Origin: Streptomyces lacrimifluminis
GTDB taxonomy: Bacteria; Actinomycetota; Actinomycetes; Streptomycetales; Streptomycetaceae
Assembly: GCF_014646095.1 (NCBI RefSeq)
Contig: NZ_BMMU01000001.1
Span: 1 to 64,000, forward strand
Direction: 5' to 3'
DNA: 64,000 nt
The number at the start of each line of letters is the position of its first letter. Position 1 is the stretch's first letter. Shown here in pieces: positions 25,441 through 34,199 of the stretch. The notes below the pieces were generated by a model. It was not told the origin of the DNA and did no database searches. It saw only the letters and a list, made by a program, of their open reading frames with translations. The translations under genes were made by a program, and so were the position numbers.

Positions 25441-26286
25441 TCACTGTTCGGCGATACGGCCCGCGTAGATGTCCGCCGGCCGCGGCAGCCGTACGTGCAC
25501 GCGGGCCCCGAAGTCGTACAGCAGCGTCGTCGACGTGACCGCGACCGTGTCCTTCCGCTGCCCGTTGACGAAGCTGAACCGGTGCAGGAGCTTGCGGATG
25601 CGGCCCTCGTCGTCGAGGTAGGCGTCGAAGGGGACCCGGGCCGTGGCGAACCCTTTCGCCGCCGCTGCCAGCGGGCCCCTGTTGCCGGGCGAGGCACTCT
25701 TCGCGGCCTCGGCGAGGTCGGCCGTGCCCCGGTAGTGCCGTACCGAGGTGCCGGCGACGCGGGTCCGGCCCACGTAGGTCGCCTCGCGCGTCCCGCGCAG
25801 CATCTCGGCGGCGGCGAACGGGTCCGTGACCCCGCCCGTCACCAGGTTGCCGTCGGCCAGGGTCGCCGTGTCCACCCGTACCCACTTGTCGGCGGGGACG
25901 CCCGCGCCCCGGTTCTTCATGAACAGGGCGCCCGGGGCAAGGAGTTCGATGATCGGGCGGTGCGGGCTCGCGCCCGCCGGGTCCTGGGGGAGCAGCACCG
26001 TCAGGCGCCCGAGCCGCTTCGTGTAGTCGTAGACGCCCTCGCCCCGGATGGTGACGCGGGTGCCGCCGGTGGCCATCTCCATAAAGGTGGTGGTCCTGGA
26101 GGTGCCCGCGTCGACCAGGGCCGTGGCGGCCCGGTGCAGGACGCGGACCGGGTCGCCGGGCGGGCGGGCGTCCGTGGTGGTGGCCTCGCCGCCGCGTGTG
26201 CAGCCGGTGGCGCAGATCAGGAGACCGGTCGTCGCGGCGGCCATGACGGCCGCCCCACCGCCTCGCCAGTGTCGCCGCCGTCGCAT
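25441..26286 (-). CDS. Putative lipoprotein (LppX/LprG-like size and layout)
   Basis: 281 residues. A basic N-terminus, a hydrophobic core and a lipobox (LLICATGC) at about residue 29 mark an exported lipoprotein. The mature part is a beta-rich domain (GEGVYDYTKRLGRLTVLLP, here in part GEGVYDYTKR, and DAYLDDEGRIRKLLHRF) resembling the lipid-carrying LppX/LprAFG group or LolA-like barrels. The phrase TYVGRTRVAGTSVRHYRGT matches the usual strand in that family. Start: ATG at 26286 with GGGGGTGGG upstream. Monocistronic. The ligand is unknown and family assignment is moderate. Confidence 0.75.
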   Translation of the reverse strand: MRRRRHWRGGGAAVMAAATTGLLICATGCTRGGEATTTDARPPGDPVRVLHRAATALVDAGTSRTTTFMEMATGGTRVTIRGEGVYDYTKRLGRLTVLLPQDPAGASPHRPIIELLAPGALFMKNRGAGVPADKWVRVDTATLADGNLVTGGVTDPFAAAEMLRGTREATYVGRTRVAGTSVRHYRGTADLAEAAKSASPGNRGPLAAAAKGFATARVPFDAYLDDEGRIRKLLHRFSFVNGQRKDTVAVTSTTLLYDFGARVHVRLPRPADIYAGRIAEQ

Positions 26287-26445
26287 CGCCGCCCACCCCC
26301 AAGCAGGGCCGTCGGTCCACGGCCTCCGTCGTCCGCTTAACGAGGGGTGGGGGAGGTTGTCACGCGGATACCGGTTACTCGCGTTGCCTCGCAGTGTCCG
26401 CGCCGGTCCGGGGGGTTATCCCCCGGGAGGGTGCAGCACCCGGGG

Positions 26446-26640
26446 ATGGGTACCGTTGGGGGTGTGGCGCAGCACGACCGAGGCGAACCTTCTCAGCTCC
26501 CCGACGAACACTCCGTTTCCATGGTGGAACACGGGCCGTTCTGCTTCGCCAGATGCGTCTGCGGGTGGCGCGGGCCGGCCCGCCGGGCCCGCAGTCTGGC
26601 CCGGACGGACGGCAAGGGGCACGTGGACGACAGACCCTAG
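26446..26640 (+). CDS. Small Cys-containing conserved protein
   Basis: About 64 residues ending CFARCVCGWRGPARRARSLA, then TDGKGHVDD. The motif CxCGWxGPxRxAR...A..D..H is one I recognise from many small Streptomyces proteins of unknown function, probably binding zinc through Cys and His. Start uncertain: ATG at 26446 or GTG at 26464; a ribosome-site-like GGGAGGG lies at 26423. It is divergent from the lipoprotein gene and convergent with the Nudix gene. Confidence 0.5.
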   Translation: MGTVGGVAQHDRGEPSQLPDEHSVSMVEHGPFCFARCVCGWRGPARRARSLARTDGKGHVDDRP

Positions 26641-26666
26641 GGCCGACAGACCCCAGCTGCCCCGCC

Positions 26667-27098
26667 CTACTCCTTCGGCAGGGCCAGCAGCTCGTCGACC
26701 AGGTCCTTGTCGCGGGGCTGGGTGAGGCGTTCGCGGGCCGCCGCCGGGGGCAGCCACAGGATGAGGTCGACCTCGTCGTTCGGGGTGAAGGCGCCGGACG
26801 ACGCCTCCGCCGCCCAGTAACTCACCTGCTTGGGGCGGCCGTTGACCTCGTAGTGCGCCGTGCTGAGGGGAGCGCCGGGGGCCGCGCGGTAGCCCGTCTC
26901 CTCCTCGACCTCGCGCAGCGCGGCGGCGAGTTTCTCCTCGTCGCGCTTCAGGTGGCCCTTCGGGTGCGACCAGTCGTCGTACTTCGGCCGGTGGACGAGA
27001 CAGATCTCCAGGCCGCCGTCCAGGGGCGAGCGGCGCCACAGGACGCAGCCCGCCGCCAGTGCGGGGCGTTCGCCGTGGTGTCCGTCGGCGGGCGTCAT
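26667..27098 (-). CDS. Nudix hydrolase (MutT-like)
   Basis: 143 residues with a full Nudix box: GHLKRDEEKLAAALREVEEETGY at about residues 48-70 (key residues G, E, REVxEExG). It hydrolyses a nucleoside diphosphate linked to another group; the box is followed by actinobacterial features seen in MutT1-like proteins, but the histidine phosphatase domain of MutT1 is absent. Its start overlaps the CHAD stop (ATGA), and CHAD overlaps ppk, so the three form one operon for polyphosphate or nucleotide housekeeping. Confidence 0.88.
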   Translation of the reverse strand: MTPADGHHGERPALAAGCVLWRRSPLDGGLEICLVHRPKYDDWSHPKGHLKRDEEKLAAALREVEEETGYRAAPGAPLSTAHYEVNGRPKQVSYWAAEASSGAFTPNDEVDLILWLPPAAARERLTQPRDKDLVDELLALPKE

Positions 27099-28180
27099 CT
27101 CGCGCTCATCGCCTTCTTCTCCCAGGACTGCTGGAACGCGAACCTTGCCGCCTCGACCTCGTGGCGCTGGTCGGCGTGGAGCACGCCGAGCGCGTACGCC
27201 GTCGCCGGGGCGATGCGGGGGGTGCGTGCCGCCGCTGCCGCCGCCGCGGCGGCCTCGGACGCGTCCCGGTGCCGGTTGAGTGCCGTGCCGGCCCCCAGCA
27301 TCCGTACGTCGAGCCGGGCCGCGTCGCCCTCCAGGAGCTCGTGGGCGTAGCGGCGCAGGCGCAGGAGGAGGCGTACGTGGTGCCAGGGGGCGTCCTGGGG
27401 GTGCGGGGCCGGGTCGGGGGAGAGGCCGTGGACGAGGGCCTCGGCGTTGTAGGGGTGGCCGGCGGTGAGGAGGGGGAGGGCGGTGACGGCGTCGCAGAGG
27501 CGTTCGTGGGCTGCGGCGGCGAGGGGGCGCAGGTCGGTGGTGGGGGCGGTGGGGGTGAGGGGGACTTCGCTGGCGAGGACGGCGACGTTGTCGGCCACCG
27601 CGTGGAAGCGGCTCGATCCCAGGGCCTGCAGGGCTGCCGAGTGGGATCGGGTGCGGGCCAGGGTCAGTTGGCGTTCGAGGAGGGCGCCTGCTTTCGCCGC
27701 CCCCACGGTCAGGTTGCTGCGGTCCGGGGGCGCCGCCGGATGGGACGGGGCACCGGCGGTGCTGCCCACGGCCACGCCCGCCTGGGTCGGGAAGGGGGTG
27801 ACGCCGGACAGGCGGTGCAGCGCCAGCAGCAGGCGTTCCAGGCGGGCCGCGTACGCGTGTTCCCTCGCCAACGTGCCTGACAGCCAGGCCAGTTCGGGGT
27901 GCAGGGCCTCGGACCAGGTGGGGTCGAGGAGAGGGCGGAAGGTGTGGAGGGTGCCCGTGATGCGGCGGGCCGCGTGGCGCAGGGCGCGGGCCGCGTCCAC
28001 GGGCTCCTCTCCAGGGGAGGCGGAGGAGCCCGTGTGGGTCGTACCCGTGCCTGTCTCCCTGTGCAGGCGCAGGGCGCGGAGGAACTCCGTCGCCTGCGCC
28101 CTCAGGTAGTCCGCGAGGGCGTCGGCCGCCACGGGTCCGGCCGTCGTGGGGTCGGTCGGGTCAAGGTGTCGCTGTGCCAC
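27095..28180 (-). CDS. CHAD-domain protein
   Basis: 361 residues, largely helical and rich in His and Arg, as in CHAD domains that bind polyphosphate: [20 protein letters not shown] in the first half and [14 protein letters not shown] in the second. The ppk neighbour upstream supports polyphosphate binding. Start: GTG at 28180 with GGAGG 8 bases upstream; it overlaps the ppk 3' end by 20 bases. No CYTH phosphatase domain is fused. CHAD proteins are targeted to polyphosphate granules; the precise role remains open. Confidence 0.85.
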   Translation of the reverse strand: MAQRHLDPTDPTTAGPVAADALADYLRAQATEFLRALRLHRETGTGTTHTGSSASPGEEPVDAARALRHAARRITGTLHTFRPLLDPTWSEALHPELAWLSGTLAREHAYAARLERLLLALHRLSGVTPFPTQAGVAVGSTAGAPSHPAAPPDRSNLTVGAAKAGALLERQLTLARTRSHSAALQALGSSRFHAVADNVAVLASEVPLTPTAPTTDLRPLAAAAHERLCDAVTALPLLTAGHPYNAEALVHGLSPDPAPHPQDAPWHHVRLLLRLRRYAHELLEGDAARLDVRMLGAGTALNRHRDASEAAAAAAAAARTPRIAPATAYALGVLHADQRHEVEAARFAFQQSWEKKAMSAR

Positions 28181-30392
28181 GCCTACGCCTCCGGGCGTCT
28201 ATAAGCATCTCCTGGACGTTCCGCAGTGGTTGGCCCTCGGAGTCCGTCGCGTGCCGGGTCCATTCGCCGTCCGGGCCCAGGTGCCAGGACTGCGTGGTGT
28301 CGGACATGCCGGTTTCCAGCATCCGGTTGAGCGCGGCCCGGTGGGCCGGGTCCGCGACCCTGACGAGTGCCTCGATGCGGCGGTCGAGGTTGCGGTGCAT
28401 CATGTCGGCGCTGCCGAACCACACTTCGGGCTCGCCGCCGTTGCCGAAGGCGAAGAGCCGGGAGTGTTCGAGGAAGCGGCCGAGGACGGAACGGACCCGT
28501 ATGTTCTCGGAGAGACCCGGGACTCCCGGCCGTACGGCGCAGATGCCGCGGACCCAGATGTCGCACGGGACGCCGGCCTGGGAGGCGCGGTAGAGCGAGT
28601 CGATGAGCGCCTCGTCCACCATCGAGTTGACCTTGATACGGACATACGCGGGGCGTCCGGCACGGTGGTGCTGGACCTCCTTGTTGATCCGTGAGATCAG
28701 ACCGTCCCGCAGGGACTTGGGGGCGACCAGGAGGCGGCGGTACGTCTCCCGGCGGGAGTAGCCGGACAGCCGGTTGAACAGGTCCGACAGGTCCGCGCCC
28801 ACCTGCTGGTCGGCTGTCAGGAGGCCCAGGTCCTCGTAGAGGCGGGCCGTCTTGGGGTGGTAGTTGCCGGTGCCGACGTGGGAGTAGCGGCGCAGTGTGT
28901 CGCCCTCTTGGCGGACCACCAGGGACAGCTTGCAGTGGGTCTTCAGACCGACGAGGCCGTAGACGACGTGGCAGCCGGACGCCTCCAGCTTCCGCGCCCA
29001 CTTGATGTTGGCCTGCTCGTCGAAGCGGGCCTTGATCTCGACGAGGACGAGGACCTGCTTGCCGGCCTCGGCGGCCTCGATGAGGGCGTCCACGATCGGG
29101 GAGTCGCCCGAGGTCCGGTACAGGGTCTGCTTGATGGCGAGGACGTCGTCGTCGAGCGCCGCCTGCTCCAGGAAGGCCTGGACGGAGGTGGAGAAGCTGT
29201 CGTACGGGTGGTGGAGGAGTACGTCCCGTTCGCGCAGGGCCGCGAAGATGTCCGGCGCGGACGACGACTCGACCTCGGCCAGGTCGCGGTGGGTGCCGGC
29301 GATGAACTTGGGGAACTTCAGCTCGGGCCGGTCGAGGGAGGAGATGCCGAAGAGGCCGGTGAGGTCGAGGGGACCCGGCAGCGGGTACACCTCCGCCTCG
29401 GTGATGTTCAACTCCCGTACCAGCAGGTCGAGTACGTACCGGTCGATGGACTCCTCGACCTCCAGGCGCACCGGCGGCCCGAAGCGGCGCCGCATCAGTT
29501 CCTTCTCCAGGGCCTGGAGGAGGTTCTCGGCGTCGTCCTCCTCGACCTCCAGGTCCTCGTTGCGGGTGAGGCGGAAGGCGTGGTGCTCCAGGACCTCCAT
29601 GCCGGGGAACAGCTCTTCGAGGTGTGCGGCGATGACGTCCTCGATGGGCACGTACCGGCTCGGGGAGGCCTCCAGGAAGCGGGACAGCAGCGGCGGCACC
29701 TTCACGCGCGCGAAGTGGCGGTGTCCGCTCACCGGGTTGCGGACGATGACCGCGAGGTTCAGGGAGAGGCCCGAGATGTACGGGAAGGGGTGCGCCGGGT
29801 CGACGGCCAGTGGGGTGAGGACCGGGAAGATCTGGTGGCGGAAGAGGGTGAACAGGCGGGCCTGCTCCTTCTCCGTCAGCTCGCTCCAGCGGACCAGGTG
29901 CACGCCCTCCTCGGCGAGCGCCGGGGCCACGTCCTCCTGGTAGCAGGCGGCGTGCCGGGCCATGAGCTCGCGGGAGCGGGCCCAGATCATCTCCAGGACC
30001 TCGCGGGGCTGGAGGCCGGACGCCGAGCGGGTGGCCACGCCGGTGGCTATCCGGCGCTTCAGGCCGGCTACCCGGACCATGAAGAACTCGTCCAGGTTGC
30101 TGGCGAAGATCGCGAGGAAGTTAGCCCGTTCGAGGAGGGGGGTGTTCGGATCCTCGGCCAGTTCGAGCACCCGCTCGTTGAACGCGAGCCAGCTGCGCTC
30201 CCGGTCGAGGAAGCGGCCCTGCGGCAGCAGCTCGCCGTCGTAGGGCGCCTCCTCGTACTCGTCGAGGTCGGCGTCGATGTCGGGTTCCAGGTCGGAGACC
30301 ACGGCCGACACCGTGTGCGGGCGGTGGGAGGTCAGGGAGCCGACGGACGGCTGGGCGTGCTGTACCTGCGACTGGGCGTTTGGCTGGCTCAT
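28161..30392 (-). CDS. ppk: Polyphosphate kinase Ppk1
   Basis: 743 residues from the chosen start. It reversibly moves the terminal phosphate of ATP onto polyphosphate. Visible elements: N-terminal [18 protein letters not shown], the ATP and phospho-histidine region ([28 protein letters not shown]), and [14 protein letters not shown] near the C-terminus, carrying the second conserved His. Start: ATG at 30392 (SQPNAQ...); an in-frame ATG at 30530 would add 46 low-complexity residues and has no ribosome site. Followed by CHAD and Nudix genes in an overlapping operon. Streptomyces ppk is known to be PhoP-controlled, but I could not see a convincing PHO box here. Confidence 0.93.
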   Translation of the reverse strand: MSQPNAQSQVQHAQPSVGSLTSHRPHTVSAVVSDLEPDIDADLDEYEEAPYDGELLPQGRFLDRERSWLAFNERVLELAEDPNTPLLERANFLAIFASNLDEFFMVRVAGLKRRIATGVATRSASGLQPREVLEMIWARSRELMARHAACYQEDVAPALAEEGVHLVRWSELTEKEQARLFTLFRHQIFPVLTPLAVDPAHPFPYISGLSLNLAVIVRNPVSGHRHFARVKVPPLLSRFLEASPSRYVPIEDVIAAHLEELFPGMEVLEHHAFRLTRNEDLEVEEDDAENLLQALEKELMRRRFGPPVRLEVEESIDRYVLDLLVRELNITEAEVYPLPGPLDLTGLFGISSLDRPELKFPKFIAGTHRDLAEVESSSAPDIFAALRERDVLLHHPYDSFSTSVQAFLEQAALDDDVLAIKQTLYRTSGDSPIVDALIEAAEAGKQVLVLVEIKARFDEQANIKWARKLEASGCHVVYGLVGLKTHCKLSLVVRQEGDTLRRYSHVGTGNYHPKTARLYEDLGLLTADQQVGADLSDLFNRLSGYSRRETYRRLLVAPKSLRDGLISRINKEVQHHRAGRPAYVRIKVNSMVDEALIDSLYRASQAGVPCDIWVRGICAVRPGVPGLSENIRVRSVLGRFLEHSRLFAFGNGGEPEVWFGSADMMHRNLDRRIEALVRVADPAHRAALNRMLETGMSDTTQSWHLGPDGEWTRHATDSEGQPLRNVQEMLIDARRRRRGTATP

Positions 30393-30648
30393 GACTCCAT
30401 TGTTCCGCGCCTGGCCCGGGACAGGCGCGTCGGACCGCGCGGGCGGGAGCGCGGCGGGGCCGGACGGGTCCGCTCCGGTCCCGTTGGTGCCCTCTGGGGG
30501 CGGCGAAGGCTCAGGCACGGCGGGCGTCATTGGGTGAGCCTCGCAAGCCCGGCTGAATCACTGGTTACGGCGACATGACGTACGGGATATCGGGGGGCGG
30601 CTCGCGGGTGCCGGCCGAGGCGGGCCGGGGGTGAGCGGGGAGTGTGCG

Positions 30649-30678
30649 TACGCCCCTGCTGCTCTGCGGAGGGGCGTA
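30649..30678 (-). terminator. Hairpin downstream of the ABC-2 operon
   Basis: A 9-bp stem (30649-30657 with 30670-30678) with a 12-base loop lies just beyond the permease stop. It probably terminates the GntR/ABC operon. Confidence 0.45.
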
Positions 30679-30699
30679 GGCGGGCCGGTGCGCCGGCGG

Positions 30700-31686
30700 T
30701 CAGGCCGTGCGGCGGCGCAGCAGCCAGAAGGCGGTGGCCGTCGCGGCGGCGACGAGGGCGAGGACGAGTCCGGTCTCCATGAGCTGGAGGGGCCAGAAGT
30801 GGGAGGCGGCGTGGTAGTCGCGGTAGACGCCGGCGACGTCGTTGCGGGCGACGCACGCGGCCCGGTCGCCGCACAGCAGGCCGGGGAGCCGGGCCCCGGT
30901 GGAGGTGTAGGAGCCGGTGCCGACCGTCATGCCGAGGTCGCCCGTGCCCTTCCGGGTCTCGGCCGGCCACAGGTGTGGACGCAGGGACTGGAACTGCTGT
31001 ACGACGATTCCGATGGCGACTGCTCCGACGCCGAGCCCCGCCAACGAGTGGCGCGCGACCATGCCCGCGAGGACGCCGAGGGCCAGGCCCAGCAGGGCGT
31101 AGGCGGTGGCGAGGGTGCCGTTGGCCTCGAAGATCTGGCTGTCGTACCAGCTCCAGCTGCCGTACCAGCGCGCCAGTTCGAGGTGGGACGTCCACAGCAT
31201 GCGGTGCAGGACGGTGAGGAGGAGAGTGCCGGTGATGATCAGTACGGCCGGTACGGCGAGCTTGGCGGCGAGCCAGCGGGCCGGGGACACGGACTGGGTC
31301 CAGGCCAGCTGTGCCGTGCCGTTCTCCAGCTCACGGCCGATGAGCGCGCCGCCCGCCCACGCCGCGATCAGCAACGGGGCGACGGTGATGAGGGTGCTGC
31401 CGAGGGCCATGCCCGTGTCCCAGCGGCTCACGCGCGAACTCCCCGTGTCGCAGCCGAGGTTCGGATCGCCGTCACGGCAGCCCAACCGGGTCAGTTCCGC
31501 CAGGGCCGAGTCCGCGCCCGGCCCGTACGTCCACAGGATCACGCCGGCGGTCACGGCGAGGTACAGGATCCAGAACCAGAGTGCGGAGCGGTGCACGCGC
31601 AGCAGGGTCCAGGTGAGGCCGTGGAGACGGCCTGTGCGCTGTGCCGTGGGTCGCTCGGGTGCCGTGAGTGCGGTGGTGGTGGTCAT
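30700..31686 (-). CDS. ABC-2 type permease
   Basis: 328 residues with six membrane helices. A large external loop near 65-100 contains two cysteines (LGCRDGD, LGCDTG) and another pair is near LLCGDRAACVARND, suggesting a disulfide-stabilised outer domain. The GRELENGTAQLAWTQSVSPARWLAAKL segment, seen here by RELENGTAQLAWTQS, is typical of YtrC/ABC-2 permeases paired with YtrA regulators. Start: ATG at 31686 overlapping the ATPase stop (ATGA). Exports an unknown compound, possibly cell-wall-active, with the adjacent ATPase. Confidence 0.85.
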   Translation of the reverse strand: MTTTTALTAPERPTAQRTGRLHGLTWTLLRVHRSALWFWILYLAVTAGVILWTYGPGADSALAELTRLGCRDGDPNLGCDTGSSRVSRWDTGMALGSTLITVAPLLIAAWAGGALIGRELENGTAQLAWTQSVSPARWLAAKLAVPAVLIITGTLLLTVLHRMLWTSHLELARWYGSWSWYDSQIFEANGTLATAYALLGLALGVLAGMVARHSLAGLGVGAVAIGIVVQQFQSLRPHLWPAETRKGTGDLGMTVGTGSYTSTGARLPGLLCGDRAACVARNDVAGVYRDYHAASHFWPLQLMETGLVLALVAAATATAFWLLRRRTA

Positions 31687-32567
31687 ACGGCGGCCTCCAC
31701 CGTGTCGTCCAGGTGCAGGGGCGGTGCCTCGGGGGAGCGGAGGTGGGCGAGGACCAGTTCCTCCAGGGTGGGGGTGGTGCTCCGCCAGGTGCCGGTGAGG
31801 CGGCCCCCGGGGCGGATGAGGGCGGTGGTCTGGCGGCCCGTCGTACGGGACTCGATGACCGTGTGGTCGTCGAGGTCGGCGGCCGGGCCGGTGATCAGGG
31901 TGTGGGCGGCGAGCAGGTCGTCCAGCGGGCCGGCGAGGCGCACCTGACCGGCGCCGACGAGGAGGACGTGGTCGCAGGAGCCCTCCAGCTCGGCGACGAC
32001 GTGCGAGGACATGACAACCGTGGTGCCGTTCTCGGCGGCGTCGGCCATCAGGGTGCCCATCAGCTCGTGCCGGGCGAGCGGGTCGAGGTCGGCCATCGGC
32101 TCGTCCAGGAGCAGCAGTTCGGGGCGCTTGCCGAGGGCGAGGGCGAGCGCGACCCGGGTGCGCTGGCCGCCGGAGAGGGCGTGGATCTTGACGTCGGGGT
32201 CGAGGGCGCCGTCCGCGACGACGCGCTCGGCGACGGCCGCGTCCCAGCGCCGGGGGTTGAGCTCCCGGCCCAGGCGGAGGGTGTCCTCGACGGTGAGCTG
32301 GGGGTGCAGGGGCTTGTCCTGGGCGACGTACGCCATGCGCTCCCGCGCCGCCGCCGGGCTGGTGCCGAGGACGGTGAGCGTGCCCTCGGTGGGCCTGAGC
32401 AGACCGGCCGCGTGGGCCAGCAGCGTCGACTTGCCGGCGCCGTTGGGCCCGACGACCGCGCAGACGCGCCCGGCCGGCAGCCGGAACGTGCACGCACGCA
32501 GCGCCCAGCCCTTCCGCCGGCCGAACCGCTTGCCCAGCCCGGCCGCCTCCATGGCGGTGTCGGTCAT
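31683..32567 (-). CDS. ABC transporter ATPase (YtrB-like)
   Basis: 294 residues. Walker A GPNGAGKST (about 40-48), signature LSGGQRTR, Walker B LLLLDEPMADLDP and switch His in MSSHVV are intact. The Q-loop is AYVAQDKPL. It energises the ABC-2 permease encoded immediately downstream. Its ATG overlaps the GntR stop. The set GntR, ATPase and permease is the YtrAB-type module, induced in other bacteria by cell-wall antibiotics. Confidence 0.9.
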   Translation of the reverse strand: MTDTAMEAAGLGKRFGRRKGWALRACTFRLPAGRVCAVVGPNGAGKSTLLAHAAGLLRPTEGTLTVLGTSPAAARERMAYVAQDKPLHPQLTVEDTLRLGRELNPRRWDAAVAERVVADGALDPDVKIHALSGGQRTRVALALALGKRPELLLLDEPMADLDPLARHELMGTLMADAAENGTTVVMSSHVVAELEGSCDHVLLVGAGQVRLAGPLDDLLAAHTLITGPAADLDDHTVIESRTTGRQTTALIRPGGRLTGTWRSTTPTLEELVLAHLRSPEAPPLHLDDTVEAAV

Positions 32568-32950
32568 CCCTGCTCCCCCTTGAAATAGGTGTCGAGTACG
32601 GAAGTGAACAGGGCCGCCACGTCGTCCCGTTCGAGGCCGGCTTCGCGCGCCCGGACCGCCCAGTCGCCCAGTTCGGCGCCGAAGGGGGAGTCCGCCGGGG
32701 CTGCCCCCAGCGACTTGCGGACGAACGTGCCGAGGCCCCGCCGCGCCTCGACCAGGCCCTCGCGTTCCAGCTCGCGGTAGGCCTTCAGGACGGTGTTCGG
32801 GTTGATGGCGGTGGCCTCCACGACCTCACGGGCCGTGGGCAGCTTGTCGCCGGGTTCCAGCAGACCCAGGCGCATGGCCTGTTTGGTCTGCTGCACGATC
32901 TGCAGATAGGTGGCGACGCCGGTGCGCCTGTCGATGCGGTACTCGACCAC
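32564..32950 (-). CDS. GntR-family regulator, YtrA subfamily
   Basis: 128 residues: winged helix-turn-helix (about 10-75: LPTAREVVEATAINPNTVLKAY, recognised by INPNTVLKAYRELE) and a short C-terminal dimer helix, the size expected for YtrA. Start: GTG at 32950, giving the common VEYRIDRRTG start, with AAAGGTGG 8 bases upstream; GTG at 32962 is less likely. It should repress its own operon through the palindrome just upstream. Effector unknown. Confidence 0.88.
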   Translation of the reverse strand: MVEYRIDRRTGVATYLQIVQQTKQAMRLGLLEPGDKLPTAREVVEATAINPNTVLKAYRELEREGLVEARRGLGTFVRKSLGAAPADSPFGAELGDWAVRAREAGLERDDVAALFTSVLDTYFKGEQG

Positions 32951-32964
32951 TCGTGCAACCACCT

Positions 32965-32986
32965 TTTCACTAATTGAATAGTGAAA
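32965..32986. promoter_or_regulatory. GntR/YtrA operator palindrome
   Basis: Perfect 8-bp inverted repeat TTTCACTA (32965-32972), 6-base spacer, TAGTGAAA (32979-32986), 15 bases before the regulator start and in an AT-rich patch. It has the form of YtrA-type operators and probably overlaps the operon promoter. Confidence 0.8.
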
Positions 32987-33064
32987 GCGTGAACCAAGGG
33001 TGGGGGCGGTGTCAATATCACCGCCCCCACCTTCGGCAGGCGCTCGCTGTTCGGTGCCCGGGTG

Positions 33065-34030
33065 CTACGACTCCGTGCGGTACATGAGGTCCGTCTCGTG
33101 GGTCTCGAAGCCCAGCCGCTCGTACAGGCTCACCGCCGCCGTGTTGTCCGCGTCGACGTACAGCATCGCCGTGGGCAGCCCGCGCTGTGCCAGGTGGCGC
33201 AGGCCGATCGTGGTGAGCGCCCGGCCGAGGCCGCCGCCCTGGGCGCCCGGGCGCAGGCCGATGACGTACACCTCGCCGAGGCCCTCCGCCGCGTGCGTCT
33301 TCGTCCAGTGGAAGCCGATGAGTTCGCCGTCGCGGAAGGCGAGGAAGAAGCCCTCCGGGTCGAACCAGGCCTCGGCCCTGCGGTCTTCGAGGTCGCGCTG
33401 GGTGAGGGAGCCCTGCTCGGGGTGGTGGGAGAAGGCGGCGGCGTTCACGGCGAGCCAGGCCGCGTCGTCCTGGCCGGGCACGAAGGTCCGTACCGTCACG
33501 TCGTCCGGGAGCTTCGGGTCGGGCAGCTCCAGGTCGGTCAACGGCCGCCGCAGCTGGCGCAGTTCGCGGAAGAGGGCGAGGCCGAGGACCTGGGCGAGGT
33601 GCCGGGCGGCGGAGTGGCCGCCGTGTGCCCAGACGCGCAGCCGCTTGCCGGAGGCGGCCAGCAGGGCCGAGCCGAGGGCACGCCCGTGCCCGTGGCCGCG
33701 ATGGGCCGGGTGGATCACCAGTTCGGCGGCCGGTGCCTCGACCGGGTCGGTGTCCTCCAGCTGTGCGTAGCCGACGAGTTCGCCGCCGACGATCAGAAGG
33801 AAGTGCGACACGCCCTCGCGGGCGCCCCCGCGCAGTTGGAGCCGCCCCTGCTCCGACACCGCCTGCTGGCCGTCGATCCGGGCGGCGTCCGCGAGCAGCG
33901 CGAGGACGGCGTCGGCCAGCTCGGGGGTGAGGGCGGCCCGGGTGTCGATGGAACGAGACAGGCCGGGGGGGCCGGAGGGCGCGGTGTCGTCGCTGGTCAT
34001 GGCTACGAGGGTAAGGCCTGCCCGATTCAT
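33065..34030 (-). CDS. mshD: Mycothiol synthase MshD
   Basis: 321 residues, or 311 from ATG at 34000. Two tandem GNAT domains: ELVIHPAHRGHGHGRALG in the first and VIGLRPGAQGGGLGRALT in the second carry acetyl-CoA loops. It acetylates Cys-GlcN-inositol to give mycothiol, the actinobacterial redox thiol. The start at 34030 has GGGAGA 7 bases upstream; known relatives begin at the MTSDD of position 34000, so either may be right. Divergent from the 5'-nucleotidase gene. Probable SCO4151 counterpart (from memory). Confidence 0.92.
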   Translation of the reverse strand: MNRAGLTLVAMTSDDTAPSGPPGLSRSIDTRAALTPELADAVLALLADAARIDGQQAVSEQGRLQLRGGAREGVSHFLLIVGGELVGYAQLEDTDPVEAPAAELVIHPAHRGHGHGRALGSALLAASGKRLRVWAHGGHSAARHLAQVLGLALFRELRQLRRPLTDLELPDPKLPDDVTVRTFVPGQDDAAWLAVNAAAFSHHPEQGSLTQRDLEDRRAEAWFDPEGFFLAFRDGELIGFHWTKTHAAEGLGEVYVIGLRPGAQGGGLGRALTTIGLRHLAQRGLPTAMLYVDADNTAAVSLYERLGFETHETDLMYRTES

Positions 34031-34199
34031 GGTGAATCTCCCGGGGAGGCAACCGTTCCGTAACCCTGAACCCCTGTCGCGCTACGCGCGTTGACCCTAG
34101 GCTGCGCCGGGACGGGACTGAGTTCTCACCCTCTTCTTACGTCGCCCTTTCCCGGGGCGATCCCAAGTCTTCCGAACCTTGCTCACTTCAGGGGGGCAC

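Noticed and set aside
28857..30578. Long plus-strand open frame opposite ppk (573 codons)
   Set aside because: It is the antisense shadow of a clear ppk gene; its residue composition (Glu/Val/Gly/Arg/Leu-rich without domains) is typical of such high-GC shadows.
30531..30620. PHO box upstream of ppk
   Set aside because: Only degenerate units (GTAACCA, ATTCAGC) were found; fewer than needed to claim a site, although regulation by PhoP is known for ppk in other Streptomyces.
34080..34180. PHO box upstream of the 5'-nucleotidase gene
   Set aside because: GTTGACC and GTTCTCACC occur but not at 11-base spacing.
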